Shown piece after piece: positions 18,521 to 28,347 of a DNA stretch of 64,000 nt. Position 1 is the stretch's first letter, and the number at the start of each line of letters is the position of its first letter. The stretch covers positions 124,001 to 188,000 of the forward strand of contig CBFDCC010000001.1 in NCBI GenBank assembly GCA_965603205.1, written 5' to 3'. Both the position numbers and the translations under genes were made by a program. The notes beneath the pieces are model-generated. The model searched no databases. It was not told the DNA's origin and saw nothing but the letters and a program-made list of their open reading frames with translations. This stretch comes from Temperatibacter sp965603205 (GTDB lineage Bacteria > Pseudomonadota > Alphaproteobacteria > Sphingomonadales > Kordiimonadaceae).

Positions 18521-20902
18521 ATGAATGATGTAATTTTTACCAAAGACTTTAAAGAAGTCGAGCTCAAGGATATTGCGCTTGTTGGCGGCAAAAATGCGTC
18601 ACTCGGCGAGATGATCAAACATTTATCCAGCTTGCAAATAAATGTGCCTCAAGGTTTCGCCTTAACAACCGATGCTTACTGGCAATTCATGAATGACAAC
18701 AATCTCACACAAAAGATTATGTCTATATTATCCGATTTAGAATGTGGGTCCATTGACTTAACGGCGGCGGGGGAAAAAATTAGATCCCTTATCCTCGGCG
18801 GTATCATGCCTGCAAAAATAATTGCCAGTCTTGAAAAATCATATCAGCAGCTCTGCTCTGATACGGAAATTGAAAATATCAGTGTCGCCGTTAGAAGTAG
18901 CGCCACAGCCGAAGATCTGCCCGAAGCCAGCTTTGCGGGTCAGCAGGACAGCTTTTTAAACATTAGTGGCATTGACGCGCTGGTGGTGGCTTGTCAAAAA
19001 TGCATAGCCTCGCTCTTTACCGACCGTGCCATCACGTATAGAAGCATTCACGGCATAGAAAATGAGAAAGTTGCATTATCGGTGGGTATTCAGATGATGG
19101 TCAGATCAGATAAAGCCTGTGCGGGCGTAATGTTCTCTATTGAAACCGAAACAGGTTTTGCGGATGCTGCGGTCATAAATGCTGCATGGGGGCTTGGTGA
19201 AGCTGTTGTTTCGGGCGAAACGGACCCAGATGAATATCTTGTTTTTAAACCGCTTCTTGATGATCCTTCACTTGTGCCAATCATACAGCGAAAATTAGGC
19301 GCTAAGAAGGTGAAGGTGACTTATGACACACCATCGAAAATTGGCATAGAAAGTGTGGCAACATCACAAAAAGAACAGAATGAATTTGTTCTAGAAGATG
19401 ATGAAATTCTTGAGCTTGCCCGTTCAGCAAAAAACATTGAAAACCATTATGGTGTAGCAATGGATATGGAATGGGCCAAAGATTGCAACACCAAACAATT
19501 ATACATCATACAGGCGCGCCCCGAGACCGTACAGGCGAACAAAAATGAACAAAGAATTTGTTCTTATGTATTAACAGAAAAAGGCACCATGCTCATACAG
19601 GGCCTAAGCATTGGCGAAGCTATAGCAGCTGGTAAAGTTTGCATTTTATCCGACCTTTCTGAAATTTCTAGTTTTGTTGACGGGGCTGTTTTAGTCACAT
19701 CAAAAACCGACCCTGATTGGTTGCCCGTTATGCGCAGGGCAAGTGCATTAGTGACCGATCATGGGGGTAGAACGTCCCACGCAGCTATCGTAAGCCGCGA
19801 ACTTGGCATTCCCGCAGTCATCGGCACAGGCAATGCCAGCGAGATTTTGCAGAACGGACAAACCATAACCGTATCATGTGCAGAGGGCTCAGAAGGTTTT
19901 GTCTATGATGGCAGCTTAGATTTCAAAAAAGTTTATTTATCACATGATGATATTCCAGAGACAAAAACCAAAGTGATGCTAAATATTGCTAACCCTTATT
20001 CAGCACTCCATTGGTGGCCATTACCAGCCGATGGTATTGGGCTTGCGCGGATGGAATTTATCATAAGCAACAATATTAAAATACACCCTATGGCCTTGGT
20101 TAATTTTGATAAAGTAACTGATCCTGTGGCACGAAAAGCTATTGAAGACATGACAGCGCTTTATTCAAGTAAAGAAGATTATTTTATTGAAAAACTTGCC
20201 TTGGATATTTCACTGATCGCGGCAAGTCGTTATCCAAAGCCCGTCATTGTACGTTTAAGCGATTTTAAATCCAACGAATATGCGAACCTTATCGGCGGAA
20301 CCGCATTCGAGCCACAAGAAGACAACCCGATGATCGGATGGCGGGGTGCCAGTCGTTATTATGATAAAGAGTATAGCGCTGCCTTCGCCCTAGAATGTCA
20401 AGCGCTAGCTAAGGCGAGAACTGAAATTGGGTTAAAAAATATTATCATCATGGTTCCCTTTTGCCGCACCATCGGTGAAGCGGATGCCGTGCTTGCAGAG
20501 ATGAAAAAACACAATCTTACGCGCGGTGAAAATGGCCTTGAGGTGTATGTGATGGCAGAAATTCCCGCGAATATAATTCTGGCAGAAGATTTCGCCGATA
20601 GATTTGATGGGTTTTCCATTGGCAGCAATGACCTTACCCAATTAACACTGGGTGTTGACCGAGATTCTGACCGGTTGGCAAACTTGTTTGATGCAGGTGA
20701 TCCGGCGGTTATTGCCTTAATTCGTGACCTTATTAAACGGGCGCATAAAAAAGGTGTAAAAGTCAGCTTTTGCGGTCAAGCCCCAAGCGATGATGCACAA
20801 TATGCACAAATTTTAGTCGATGCTGGCATCGATTCAATTTCGGTAACGCCAGATAGTTTTATTTCGGTGAAAGAGAAAATATCGAGCGTAGAACAAAATT
20901 AA
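18521..20902 (+). CDS. ppsA: phosphoenolpyruvate synthase
   Basis: 793 residues, the family length. It makes PEP, AMP and phosphate from pyruvate and ATP. N-terminal ATP-binding domain (VGGKNASLGEM at 22-32; AVRSSATAEDLPEASFAGQQ in the 125-145 region), swivelling phospho-His domain (TDHGGRTSHAAI, His near 420), and C-terminal TIM-barrel (FCGQAPSD, Cys near 750). Only a weak ribosome site precedes the ATG. In this setting it may serve gluconeogenic or energy-spilling needs at low oxygen, as PEP synthase genes also occur in anaerobic stress clusters of other proteobacteria. Confidence 0.93.
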   Translation: MNDVIFTKDFKEVELKDIALVGGKNASLGEMIKHLSSLQINVPQGFALTTDAYWQFMNDNNLTQKIMSILSDLECGSIDLTAAGEKIRSLILGGIMPAKIIASLEKSYQQLCSDTEIENISVAVRSSATAEDLPEASFAGQQDSFLNISGIDALVVACQKCIASLFTDRAITYRSIHGIENEKVALSVGIQMMVRSDKACAGVMFSIETETGFADAAVINAAWGLGEAVVSGETDPDEYLVFKPLLDDPSLVPIIQRKLGAKKVKVTYDTPSKIGIESVATSQKEQNEFVLEDDEILELARSAKNIENHYGVAMDMEWAKDCNTKQLYIIQARPETVQANKNEQRICSYVLTEKGTMLIQGLSIGEAIAAGKVCILSDLSEISSFVDGAVLVTSKTDPDWLPVMRRASALVTDHGGRTSHAAIVSRELGIPAVIGTGNASEILQNGQTITVSCAEGSEGFVYDGSLDFKKVYLSHDDIPETKTKVMLNIANPYSALHWWPLPADGIGLARMEFIISNNIKIHPMALVNFDKVTDPVARKAIEDMTALYSSKEDYFIEKLALDISLIAASRYPKPVIVRLSDFKSNEYANLIGGTAFEPQEDNPMIGWRGASRYYDKEYSAAFALECQALAKARTEIGLKNIIIMVPFCRTIGEADAVLAEMKKHNLTRGENGLEVYVMAEIPANIILAEDFADRFDGFSIGSNDLTQLTLGVDRDSDRLANLFDAGDPAVIALIRDLIKRAHKKGVKVSFCGQAPSDDAQYAQILVDAGIDSISVTPDSFISVKEKISSVEQN

Positions 20903-20975
20903 AAAGTTGCTTTTGATCAAATTATTATGCTGAGTATTATACTAGGCTAAATCATATATTTTAACAGGAGAGAAA

Positions 20976-22850
20976 ATGAAAAACTCACTAAATTGGACAT
21001 GGATTTTTCTTTTTGCCCTCTCTCTGGTTTTCATGGCTCAAACTTTTCAACGGGGTAATCAGCCAGCGCAAACAATCGTTTCATATAGTAAATTCAAAGA
21101 AATGATTGCCGAGGATAAGGTTAACGAAATTATCATATCAGGCCTAAGAGCAAGCGCAATATTAAAGGCCCCCACAAAATTTGAAGGAAGCAGTGTTGAC
21201 ATAAACCAAATTATTACGGTATTGCCAAACGATATCGATCCAGCATTAATGCAGCTAGTGGATGGTAAAAATATTACCATCTGGAACCAATTAGACCAAG
21301 AAGAAGGTTGGTTTTCGGGCATGTTACCTTGGCTGGTGCTGATGGGTGTTTATTTTTTCTTTATGAGGCGGATGTTTACAGGTCAAGCTGACCGCATGGG
21401 TGGCCGTAATATTGGAGATTTCCTTGGCGGATCGGCAAAGCGGGAAAGTAAATCAAATGCGCCAAAGGTTACCTTTGCCGATGTTGCAGGACAAAATGCC
21501 GCAAAACGGGAAGTTGCGGAGCTGGTTGATTTTCTAAAAAGCCCCGAAGTTTATGCAAAGTTAGGGGCGGAACCACCCCGTGGCATTCTGCTTGTTGGCC
21601 CTCCAGGAACAGGAAAAACATTGCTTGCCCGTGCCTTAGCAGGTGAGGCAGGCGTCAATTTTTTTGATATTTCAGCATCCGAGTTTATTGAAATGTTTGT
21701 CGGTGTTGGCGCATCCCGTGTTCGTAAAATGTTTGACGAGGCCAAGAAAAGAGCCCCAAGCATCATATTTATTGATGAACTTGACGCCATTGGTCGCGTG
21801 CGCGGAACTGGCCTTGGTGGTGGCAATGATGAGCGTGAACAGACCCTCAATCAAATATTGTCTGAATTGGATGGTTTTGCAGGCCATGAAACAGTGATAG
21901 TTTTAGCCGCGACCAACCGCCCAGATGTGTTGGACCCCGCTTTACTTAGGCCTGGGCGATTTGATCGCCATGTTACTTTGGAATTACCCGACAAATCAGC
22001 TCGCAAAGAAATTCTTCTCGTTCATACGCGCAAAAAACCGATTTCCGCCGATGTTGATATGGACATAGTTGCAGCCAGTTGCCCTGGGTTTTCAGGGGCT
22101 GATCTGAAAAACTTGGCAAATGAAGCGGCTATTGCAGCAGCACGTGATGGCGTTGCTGAAATTTCCATGCATCATTTTGATGAAATGCGGGACAAAATAA
22201 TAATGGGAACAACTCGCACGCTTGTTATTGAGCCCAAGGAGCATAGAAGACTGGCGGTTCATGAAGCTGGACATGCTGCTGTGGCACACTTTTTACCACA
22301 TGCTGATCCTCTCTACAAAGTCACAATAATTCCACGTGGCAGGGCACTCGGTGGCACGCATTTACTACCAACCGAGGAACGACATACCCTTTCTGAAGAA
22401 TATTTGCATGACCGTCTGGCTATTTCATTAGCAGGCCGATGTGCGGAAAAACTTTTTTTAGGTACTGTCAGTTCAGGTGCTGACGATGATATAAAAACGG
22501 CAACACAGTTAGCACGAGCGATGGTTTCTCGCTGGGGAATGTCCGAAAAAATTGGTCCAATAAATTTACGGCAAAGTGAAGAACATCCTTTTTTAGGTAG
22601 AGAGATTGCACAACCCCGGCATTTTAGTGAAGAGATGTCCAATAAGGTTGACCAGGCCGTATTAAAATTACTGCAGGATGCAGAATTGGCTGCAATGAAA
22701 ATCATCACCGATCACAAAAAGGTAATAGAGAATCTGATAGATACACTAGAAGCTGAAGAAACAATTGATGCTAAGGCAATAGTGGCTATTCTTAAATCAA
22801 AGACGCATAACAACGTAACTGATATAAAAAAATCAACAAAAAAGAAATAA
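20976..22850 (+). CDS. ftsH: FtsH-like ATP-dependent zinc metalloprotease
   Basis: 624 residues, membrane-anchored AAA+ protease. TM helices at about 8-23 and 112-132; Walker A GPPGTGKT near 208; FIDELDAIGR Walker B; second region of homology ATNRPDVLDPALLRPGRFDR; zinc site HEAGHA near 429. Degrades membrane and short-lived proteins. It is probably a second, stress-specific FtsH, since it lacks the usual neighbours (tilS, folP, glmM) and sits with ppsA and a formate/nitrite channel. AGGAGAG precedes the ATG. Confidence 0.9.
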   Translation: MKNSLNWTWIFLFALSLVFMAQTFQRGNQPAQTIVSYSKFKEMIAEDKVNEIIISGLRASAILKAPTKFEGSSVDINQIITVLPNDIDPALMQLVDGKNITIWNQLDQEEGWFSGMLPWLVLMGVYFFFMRRMFTGQADRMGGRNIGDFLGGSAKRESKSNAPKVTFADVAGQNAAKREVAELVDFLKSPEVYAKLGAEPPRGILLVGPPGTGKTLLARALAGEAGVNFFDISASEFIEMFVGVGASRVRKMFDEAKKRAPSIIFIDELDAIGRVRGTGLGGGNDEREQTLNQILSELDGFAGHETVIVLAATNRPDVLDPALLRPGRFDRHVTLELPDKSARKEILLVHTRKKPISADVDMDIVAASCPGFSGADLKNLANEAAIAAARDGVAEISMHHFDEMRDKIIMGTTRTLVIEPKEHRRLAVHEAGHAAVAHFLPHADPLYKVTIIPRGRALGGTHLLPTEERHTLSEEYLHDRLAISLAGRCAEKLFLGTVSSGADDDIKTATQLARAMVSRWGMSEKIGPINLRQSEEHPFLGREIAQPRHFSEEMSNKVDQAVLKLLQDAELAAMKIITDHKKVIENLIDTLEAEETIDAKAIVAILKSKTHNNVTDIKKSTKKK

Positions 22851-22887
22851 ACTTTCTTTAGGTTAAAATACACTCAAGAGGTAGCTT

Positions 22888-23703
22888 ATGTCTGAAATTT
22901 TTGGCTTTGACGCCTATTCACCAAAGGAAATTGCGCAGCGTGTAGAAACAATAGGCGTTGCCAAGGCGCGCCTTCCTTTGCTCTCAACCATAATGCTTGG
23001 TGTGCTTGCTGGGGCCTTTATTGGACTGGGAGCCCTCTACTTTGTCTTAATTAAGTCAGATTCAACGCTGGGCTTCGCAACAAGTCAGATGCTTGGTGGC
23101 CTAGCCTTTTCACTGGGGTTAATTCTTGTCATTATTGCCGGTGCAGAGCTTTTTACAGGCAATAATCTGCTTGCTATGGCATGGGCTGATCGTAAAATAT
23201 CAACCGTTGAATTACTAAGAAATTGGATAGTTGTTTGCCTTGCCAATTTTGTGGGTGCAGCTGGCTTAGCACTGTTGGTATTTTATTCCGGCCATCCTGA
23301 AATGAATGACGGCGCCATCGCTGATCAATATATTAAGATTGCGATCACCAAATCCTCCATGCCATTCTGGACAGCCTTCTTTAGAGGACTGTTATGCAAT
23401 ATTCTTGTATGCATGGCAGTATGGATGGCACTTGCCGCACGCAGCGTTGCTGGTAAAATAATGGCTATTATCTTCCCAATATCTGCATTCGTTGCCGCTG
23501 GCTTTGAGCATAGTATTGCCAACTTTTATTTTATCCCAATGGGAATGCTTATTAAGGCGTCTGGGAAAATTGAACCAAATATTGACGTTATCAACTGGGC
23601 TGGCTTTTTTAATAACGTTATACCTGTCATTATGGGAAACCTTGTTGGTGGAAGTGTATTAGTCGGCCTTGTATATTATAGTATCTATTTACGCTCCAAA
23701 TAA
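22888..23703 (+). CDS. formate/nitrite transporter family channel
   Basis: 271 residues with six membrane helices and FNT signatures (GAFIGLGALYF, the loop AELFTGNNLL, and GFEHSIANFYFIPMGM). Pentameric channel for formate, nitrite or similar small anions. AAGAGG before the ATG. Lying between the protease gene and an FNR-type box, it may move nitrite or formate under low oxygen; which anion cannot be told. Confidence 0.9.
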   Translation: MSEIFGFDAYSPKEIAQRVETIGVAKARLPLLSTIMLGVLAGAFIGLGALYFVLIKSDSTLGFATSQMLGGLAFSLGLILVIIAGAELFTGNNLLAMAWADRKISTVELLRNWIVVCLANFVGAAGLALLVFYSGHPEMNDGAIADQYIKIAITKSSMPFWTAFFRGLLCNILVCMAVWMALAARSVAGKIMAIIFPISAFVAAGFEHSIANFYFIPMGMLIKASGKIEPNIDVINWAGFFNNVIPVIMGNLVGGSVLVGLVYYSIYLRSK

Positions 23704-23787
23704 GCGAGTATTTTGCTCTACTCAAAGCAACATTAACGTTTAGATAAAATATAATAATTTTAGCAGGTCTGACTGGTCATCCTTTAT

Positions 23788-23801
23788 TTGACGTAAGTCA
23801 A
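23788..23801. promoter_or_regulatory. FNR/FixK-type binding site before the AMP phosphorylase gene
   Basis: TTGACGTAAGTCAA is a perfect palindrome of the FNR/CRP-family anaerobic form (TTGAY-N4-RTCAA). A possible -10, TACACT, lies at 23825-23830, which puts the site near -41, the class II activating position. It would switch on the 23.9-28.8 kb genes when oxygen is low. Confidence 0.75.
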
Positions 23802-23893
23802 TATGAGCCCCGCTATGCATGTGTTACACTTTTAATATGAAGTTTTGAGTATTTAATGTTGAGTTCTATCTTTACAAAAAGGTGAATAGCCTA

Positions 23894-25387
23894 ATGCTTC
23901 AACTAAAAAAAATTGGGATCGATACATATCGCGAAAATGTTGCTTTTCTTGCTCGAGATTGTGAACTCTATCGCCCTGAGGAATATCAAGCTTTCAAAAA
24001 AATAGAAGTTATCTGTGATGGTAAGCGAATATTAGCTACATTAATGATAGTGGATGATCCAGCTATCATTGCGTCAGATCAACTGGGTTTGTCCGAACAA
24101 GCCTTTAGGCGCATGAGATTACCTGAAGGAACGCTTGTTACCATCGCGCCTGCCGAGCCACCGCACAGTCTTGACTATCTTCGTCAGAAAATCCTAGGTA
24201 ATATTCTAGACCGTAAACAGATTGAAGAAATTATTACTGATATCGCTGCATACCGATATTCAGAAATGGAGATAGCTGCGTTCCTAGTCTCTTCGGCTGG
24301 TTTCATGACAACCGGTGAAATGTTGTCGCTAACGAAGGCTATGGCGCAAGCAGGGAATAATTTACAGTGGCCAGCATCTATTGTTGTCGACAAACATTGC
24401 ATAGGTGGTATCCCGGGCAACAGAACGTCGATGATTGTTGTGCCAATAGTCGCTGCTCATGGGATGACTATTCCCAAAACATCTTCACGTGCCATTACTT
24501 CCCCCGCGGGCACCGCTGATACGATGGAAGTCCTTGCGAAGGTCGATTTATCAATGCATGAAATGCAGAGTGTAGTTGAAAAATGTAATGGCTGTATTGT
24601 TTGGGGTGGTCATGTGAATATATCACCTGCTGACGACATTTTGATTTCCGTTGAACGACCATTGGGTATTGATACGCGGGAACAGATGGTTGCTTCAATC
24701 ATGTCAAAAAAAATGTCCGCAGGCTCCACTCATTTGTTGATTGATATACCCATTGGGCCAAGCGCCAAGGTGCATGGCCCAACAGAAGCTATGCGGCTGA
24801 GAAAGCTTTTTGAATATATCGGAGGGCAAGTTGGGCTGCATGTTGATGTGACCATAACTGATGGAAGTCAGCCGATAGGTAATGGAATAGGGCCGGTTCT
24901 TGAGGCCAGAGATGTGATGGCCGTTCTGCGCAATGACCCTTCTGCGCCGATGGACCTGCGTGAAAAATCACTACAAATTGCTGGTTCCTTATTAGAGGCT
25001 GATCCATCCCTGCGCGGCGGATCAGGTTATACAGTCGCACAGGAATTACTTGATTCAGGAGAAGCCTTAAAAACTATGGAAAGTATCATAGCAGAGCAAG
25101 GCCCAACTGAAACACACCATTGCTTGGGCGAGCTTGTATATGAGGTTGTAGCTGATAGAGTTGGTATTGTTGAAACGATTGACTGTTATAGACTATCTCG
25201 AATTGCTCGACTAGCAGGAGCACCTATGGACAAGGGTGCAGGCATTGATCTCTTGAAAAAAGTAGGTGACGCGGTTGATAAGGGAGAGGCTCTTTATCGT
25301 ATTCATGCCTGTTTCCAAACAGATTTTTCTTTTACTAAAAAATATGCAAAGCTGGGTAATGGCTACATCATAAAGGAGGAAACATGA
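23894..25387 (+). CDS. AMP phosphorylase-type nucleoside phosphorylase (DeoA family, long form)
   Basis: 497 residues from ATG 23894. I prefer this over the in-frame GTG at 23882 because that GTG is part of AAGGTG, a ribosome site 9 bases upstream. An N-terminal ~80-residue domain precedes the thymidine-phosphorylase-like core (phosphate/glycine loop KHCIGGIPGNRTSMI, then KTSSRAITSPAGTADTMEV). That extra domain and the length match archaeal AMP phosphorylase, which converts AMP and phosphate to ribose 1,5-bisphosphate and base, rather than the ~440-residue bacterial DeoA. It overlaps prs by ATGA. Substrate not proven. Confidence 0.82.
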   Translation: MLQLKKIGIDTYRENVAFLARDCELYRPEEYQAFKKIEVICDGKRILATLMIVDDPAIIASDQLGLSEQAFRRMRLPEGTLVTIAPAEPPHSLDYLRQKILGNILDRKQIEEIITDIAAYRYSEMEIAAFLVSSAGFMTTGEMLSLTKAMAQAGNNLQWPASIVVDKHCIGGIPGNRTSMIVVPIVAAHGMTIPKTSSRAITSPAGTADTMEVLAKVDLSMHEMQSVVEKCNGCIVWGGHVNISPADDILISVERPLGIDTREQMVASIMSKKMSAGSTHLLIDIPIGPSAKVHGPTEAMRLRKLFEYIGGQVGLHVDVTITDGSQPIGNGIGPVLEARDVMAVLRNDPSAPMDLREKSLQIAGSLLEADPSLRGGSGYTVAQELLDSGEALKTMESIIAEQGPTETHHCLGELVYEVVADRVGIVETIDCYRLSRIARLAGAPMDKGAGIDLLKKVGDAVDKGEALYRIHACFQTDFSFTKKYAKLGNGYIIKEET

Positions 25388-26277
25388 AAAAACTTTCACT
25401 TCATTATTTCACCGCTGATGCCGAAGCTGCAAACAGACTAGCTACCGAGCTGAAAATTCCTGCTTGCCCTATTCAATTACATAAATTTCCCGATGGTGAG
25501 GGGAAGGTGCGCGTCACACCTGTTGAGGGTACAGCAATCATTTATGCTAGTTTGAATACCCCGAATGACAAATTAATATATCTTGCTTTTGCAGCAAATG
25601 CCTTAAGAGAAAGTGCAGCTGATAGGGTTATCCTTGTCGCACCATATTTGTGTTATATGAGGCAAGATACAGCCTTCAATGTTGGTGAAGCCATCAGCCA
25701 AAAAGTCATTGGGGCGTATTTATCGATCTATTTTGATCGCCTCATAACTGTTGACCCTCACACGCATAGAGTCGACGACTTACAAGAGGTTTTCCCCGAC
25801 TGTAAAGTGGATACATTATCCGCTTCAATGTTAATTGCTGAAACAATTGGGTCAATTGAAAATCAGAAGTCTATCACATTAGTGGGGCCCGATAGTGAAT
25901 CAAAACAGTGGGTGGGGGCCATCGCTGATCAAGTGAGCCTCCCCTTTGTGGTGGCAGAAAAGCTTCGTCGGGATGATCGTGATGTTGATATCACTTTCTA
26001 CGATAAGACGGACATTGTGGGTAAGCATACCTTCATCATTGATGATATTATATCGAGCGGTACCACAATCATAAAATGCGCTAAAGCCCTCACTGAAATG
26101 GGGGCTTTGAGTGTAAGCGTTTTTGCAACACATGCTTTATGTAGTGAAGCTGATCTAGATACGATCTTGCTTGCGGGGGTAGACTGCGTCCACTCAACAG
26201 ACAGCATACCGCATTCGACAAACTCCATACAAATAGCCCGCTTATTGGCGGAAGCATTACGAGAGGAATGGCAATGA
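25384..26277 (+). CDS. prs: ribose-phosphate pyrophosphokinase (short, accessory Prs)
   Basis: 297 residues, a little shorter than housekeeping Prs (~310-320). Makes PRPP from ribose 5-phosphate and ATP. Visible: VDPHTHRVDDL (catalytic/flexible region), GPDSESKQWV, and the PRPP-binding loop IIDDIISSGTT. AAAGGAGG upstream; ATGA overlap with the AMP phosphorylase gene suggests translational coupling and linked nucleotide salvage. Probably not the only Prs of the cell. Confidence 0.9.
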   Translation: MKKLSLHYFTADAEAANRLATELKIPACPIQLHKFPDGEGKVRVTPVEGTAIIYASLNTPNDKLIYLAFAANALRESAADRVILVAPYLCYMRQDTAFNVGEAISQKVIGAYLSIYFDRLITVDPHTHRVDDLQEVFPDCKVDTLSASMLIAETIGSIENQKSITLVGPDSESKQWVGAIADQVSLPFVVAEKLRRDDRDVDITFYDKTDIVGKHTFIIDDIISSGTTIIKCAKALTEMGALSVSVFATHALCSEADLDTILLAGVDCVHSTDSIPHSTNSIQIARLLAEALREEWQ

Positions 26278-27875
26278 CTGTCAAAGTAAAATTTTGTGGC
26301 GCAGCGGGAACGGTTACAGGTTCATGCTATTGGATTCAGCTTGAGGGATGCCAATTCCTTGTAGATTGTGGCCTTTTCCAAGGAAACAAAACACTGAAAG
26401 AGTTAAATTATAAGGACTTTCCCTTTAACGCCTCAGAAATTGACTTTGCCCTTCTAACGCATGCTCATACGGATCACGCTGCCTTAGTACCTAAGCTCAT
26501 AAAAGCTGGTTTCAAAGGACATATTTATACCACACCTGCCACCAAAGACCTTGTTGCCTATATGCTGCCTGACAGCGGGCATATCCAAGAATTTGAGGTT
26601 GAAAGGCTAAATTGGCGCAATAAACAACACGGACGCCCAACTGTAGAACCTATCTATACAAAAGAAGAAGCAGAGAATAGCCTTAGACAGATCCGAGCAG
26701 TTGGTTATGAAGAATGGTTAGATTTGAACGACCGTGTTCGTGTTCGCTTTTGGAATGCCGGTCATATTCTCGGCTCTGCTTCAATAGAGATTGAGGTGCT
26801 AGAGGATAAAAAGTGGATACGGATGATTTTTTCTGGTGATTTGGGTCCGATGCATAAACTCTTTCATGATGCACCCGCGGCTCCCAGTGGTTACGATTAT
26901 GTATTTTGTGAGTCTACATATGGTGGACGGATACGCAAAGAAACAACTGTTGAGGAAAGAAGAAACATATTAGCCCGTGAGATTAATGACGCTATGAAGG
27001 CTGGGGGTAATTTGGTTATACCGTCCTTTGCTGTGGAAAGGTCGCAGGAATTATTACTCGATATAGCTTATCTTTTACGACACGAAATAATTCCATGTAC
27101 ATCTGTATTTCTGGATTCACCCTTGGCTATAAAAATAACATCAGTTTTTGCTCAATATGCCGCTGACTTACAAAATACGGATGGTTGCAATCAGCCCTTT
27201 GATCATCCCCAGTTCCATTTCACTGAAACTGTTGAGGAGAGCAAGTCGATAGCCCGTTTTGCGGCTGGTGTAATTATAATGGCTGCTAGCGGCATGTGTG
27301 ATGCGGGGCGAATTCGCCATCATTTAAAAAACCATCTTTGGAATCCTAAATCTACAATTTTGTTAGTGGGCTATCAAGCGGAGGGAACGCTGGGGAGCTT
27401 ACTAGAATCTGGTATAAAGAGCGTGAAAATTCAAGGCGAGACAATCAATATCAAAGCCCGCATCCGTACGCTTGGCGTCTATTCAGGTCATGCTGATGGC
27501 GATGACCTTGTTGATTGGGTGCATGCCCGCAAGCCCATCAATAAATGTGTTTTCCTAACGCATGGCTCTTCAGATGCTTTACATAAGATGCATGAAAGTT
27601 TGCTAGATGCAGGATTTGAATCAGATGACCTCATTATTCCAGAGCTTGATGATGAATTTATTTTATCTGTGGAAGGAAAAGCCTCTAAAAATACAAAGAT
27701 TTCTCGTCGCCTAGAGCCGATCGTTATTGGGCAACCCGACTGGCACAACAGACTGGCACAGTTGAGCCTTGATATTCGCCAAAATCTGGATGATGCAGCA
27801 GATGATGAGCAGCGAATTCAGCTTTTGAAACAACTGCGCAATGTAATCGTCCCAACAAAGAAAAAGGAGAAGTAA
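26274..27875 (+). CDS. MBL-fold/beta-CASP RNA-processing nuclease-like protein
   Basis: 533 residues from ATG 26274 (AGAGGA 6 bases before; the ATG at 26268 lies inside that spacing). Metallo-beta-lactamase domain with HAHTDH, GHILGSASIEI, FSGDLG; beta-CASP domain (IPSFAVERSQELL, DSPLA, SGMCDAGRIRHHL); C-terminal RNA-specificity part (YQAEGTLG, YSGHADGDDL). The family contains RNA endonucleases and exonucleases related to CPSF73/RNase J. It overlaps the prs stop by ATGA. An RNA-turnover role under stress is inferred. Confidence 0.87.
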   Translation: MTVKVKFCGAAGTVTGSCYWIQLEGCQFLVDCGLFQGNKTLKELNYKDFPFNASEIDFALLTHAHTDHAALVPKLIKAGFKGHIYTTPATKDLVAYMLPDSGHIQEFEVERLNWRNKQHGRPTVEPIYTKEEAENSLRQIRAVGYEEWLDLNDRVRVRFWNAGHILGSASIEIEVLEDKKWIRMIFSGDLGPMHKLFHDAPAAPSGYDYVFCESTYGGRIRKETTVEERRNILAREINDAMKAGGNLVIPSFAVERSQELLLDIAYLLRHEIIPCTSVFLDSPLAIKITSVFAQYAADLQNTDGCNQPFDHPQFHFTETVEESKSIARFAAGVIIMAASGMCDAGRIRHHLKNHLWNPKSTILLVGYQAEGTLGSLLESGIKSVKIQGETINIKARIRTLGVYSGHADGDDLVDWVHARKPINKCVFLTHGSSDALHKMHESLLDAGFESDDLIIPELDDEFILSVEGKASKNTKISRRLEPIVIGQPDWHNRLAQLSLDIRQNLDDAADDEQRIQLLKQLRNVIVPTKKKEK

Positions 27876-27876
27876 T

Positions 27877-28314
27877 ATGAGTAGATCAATATATTTAGTA
27901 GCTGTTGACGGTAGTGAATGGAGCGAACGAGCGGCTGAACGAGCTGTTACCCTTGCAAAAATAACCGGGGCCGAAGTCCATTTTATAACAATTATACCCT
28001 GGTCTGGTTATCTGCCTCTTACCTTGGAAGAACGAATCCAGAGACCGCTTGATCAAAAGCTTGAGGAGCATCATGCAAGCACGGATATACTGCTGCCATT
28101 AAGTAAAAGGTTTGCCGACTCTGGTGTAAGTATAAAGACTGATTTGACATGGGGAAACCCAAGTGAAATCATTCATGAACAAGCCAAAAAAGAACATGTA
28201 AACATGATCTTTGTAGGCCGAAGAGGGCGTTCTAAGGTGACAGACTTAGTGTTGGGTAGTGTGGCTAACACTTTAGCCCATACCGCTGGGGTGCCGATAG
28301 TTTTGGTGCCTTGA
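27877..28314 (+). CDS. universal stress protein (UspA family)
   Basis: 145 residues with the Usp fold: VAVDGSEWSERAAERA at the N-terminus and the ATP-binding loop GRRGRSKVTDLVLGSVANTL at the C-terminus (G-2x-G-9x-G-S/T type). AAGGAGAAG precedes the ATG, and it begins one base after the MBL gene stop. Likely an ATP-binding stress factor of the low-oxygen regulon. Confidence 0.92.
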   Translation: MSRSIYLVAVDGSEWSERAAERAVTLAKITGAEVHFITIIPWSGYLPLTLEERIQRPLDQKLEEHHASTDILLPLSKRFADSGVSIKTDLTWGNPSEIIHEQAKKEHVNMIFVGRRGRSKVTDLVLGSVANTLAHTAGVPIVLVP

Positions 28315-28347
28315 CATTAAACATCAATGTAAAAGAAAGGATTAGTT

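Noticed and set aside
20914..20924. TTGATCAA before ftsH as an FNR site
   Set aside because: There is no 4-bp spacer between half sites; it is just a short palindrome.
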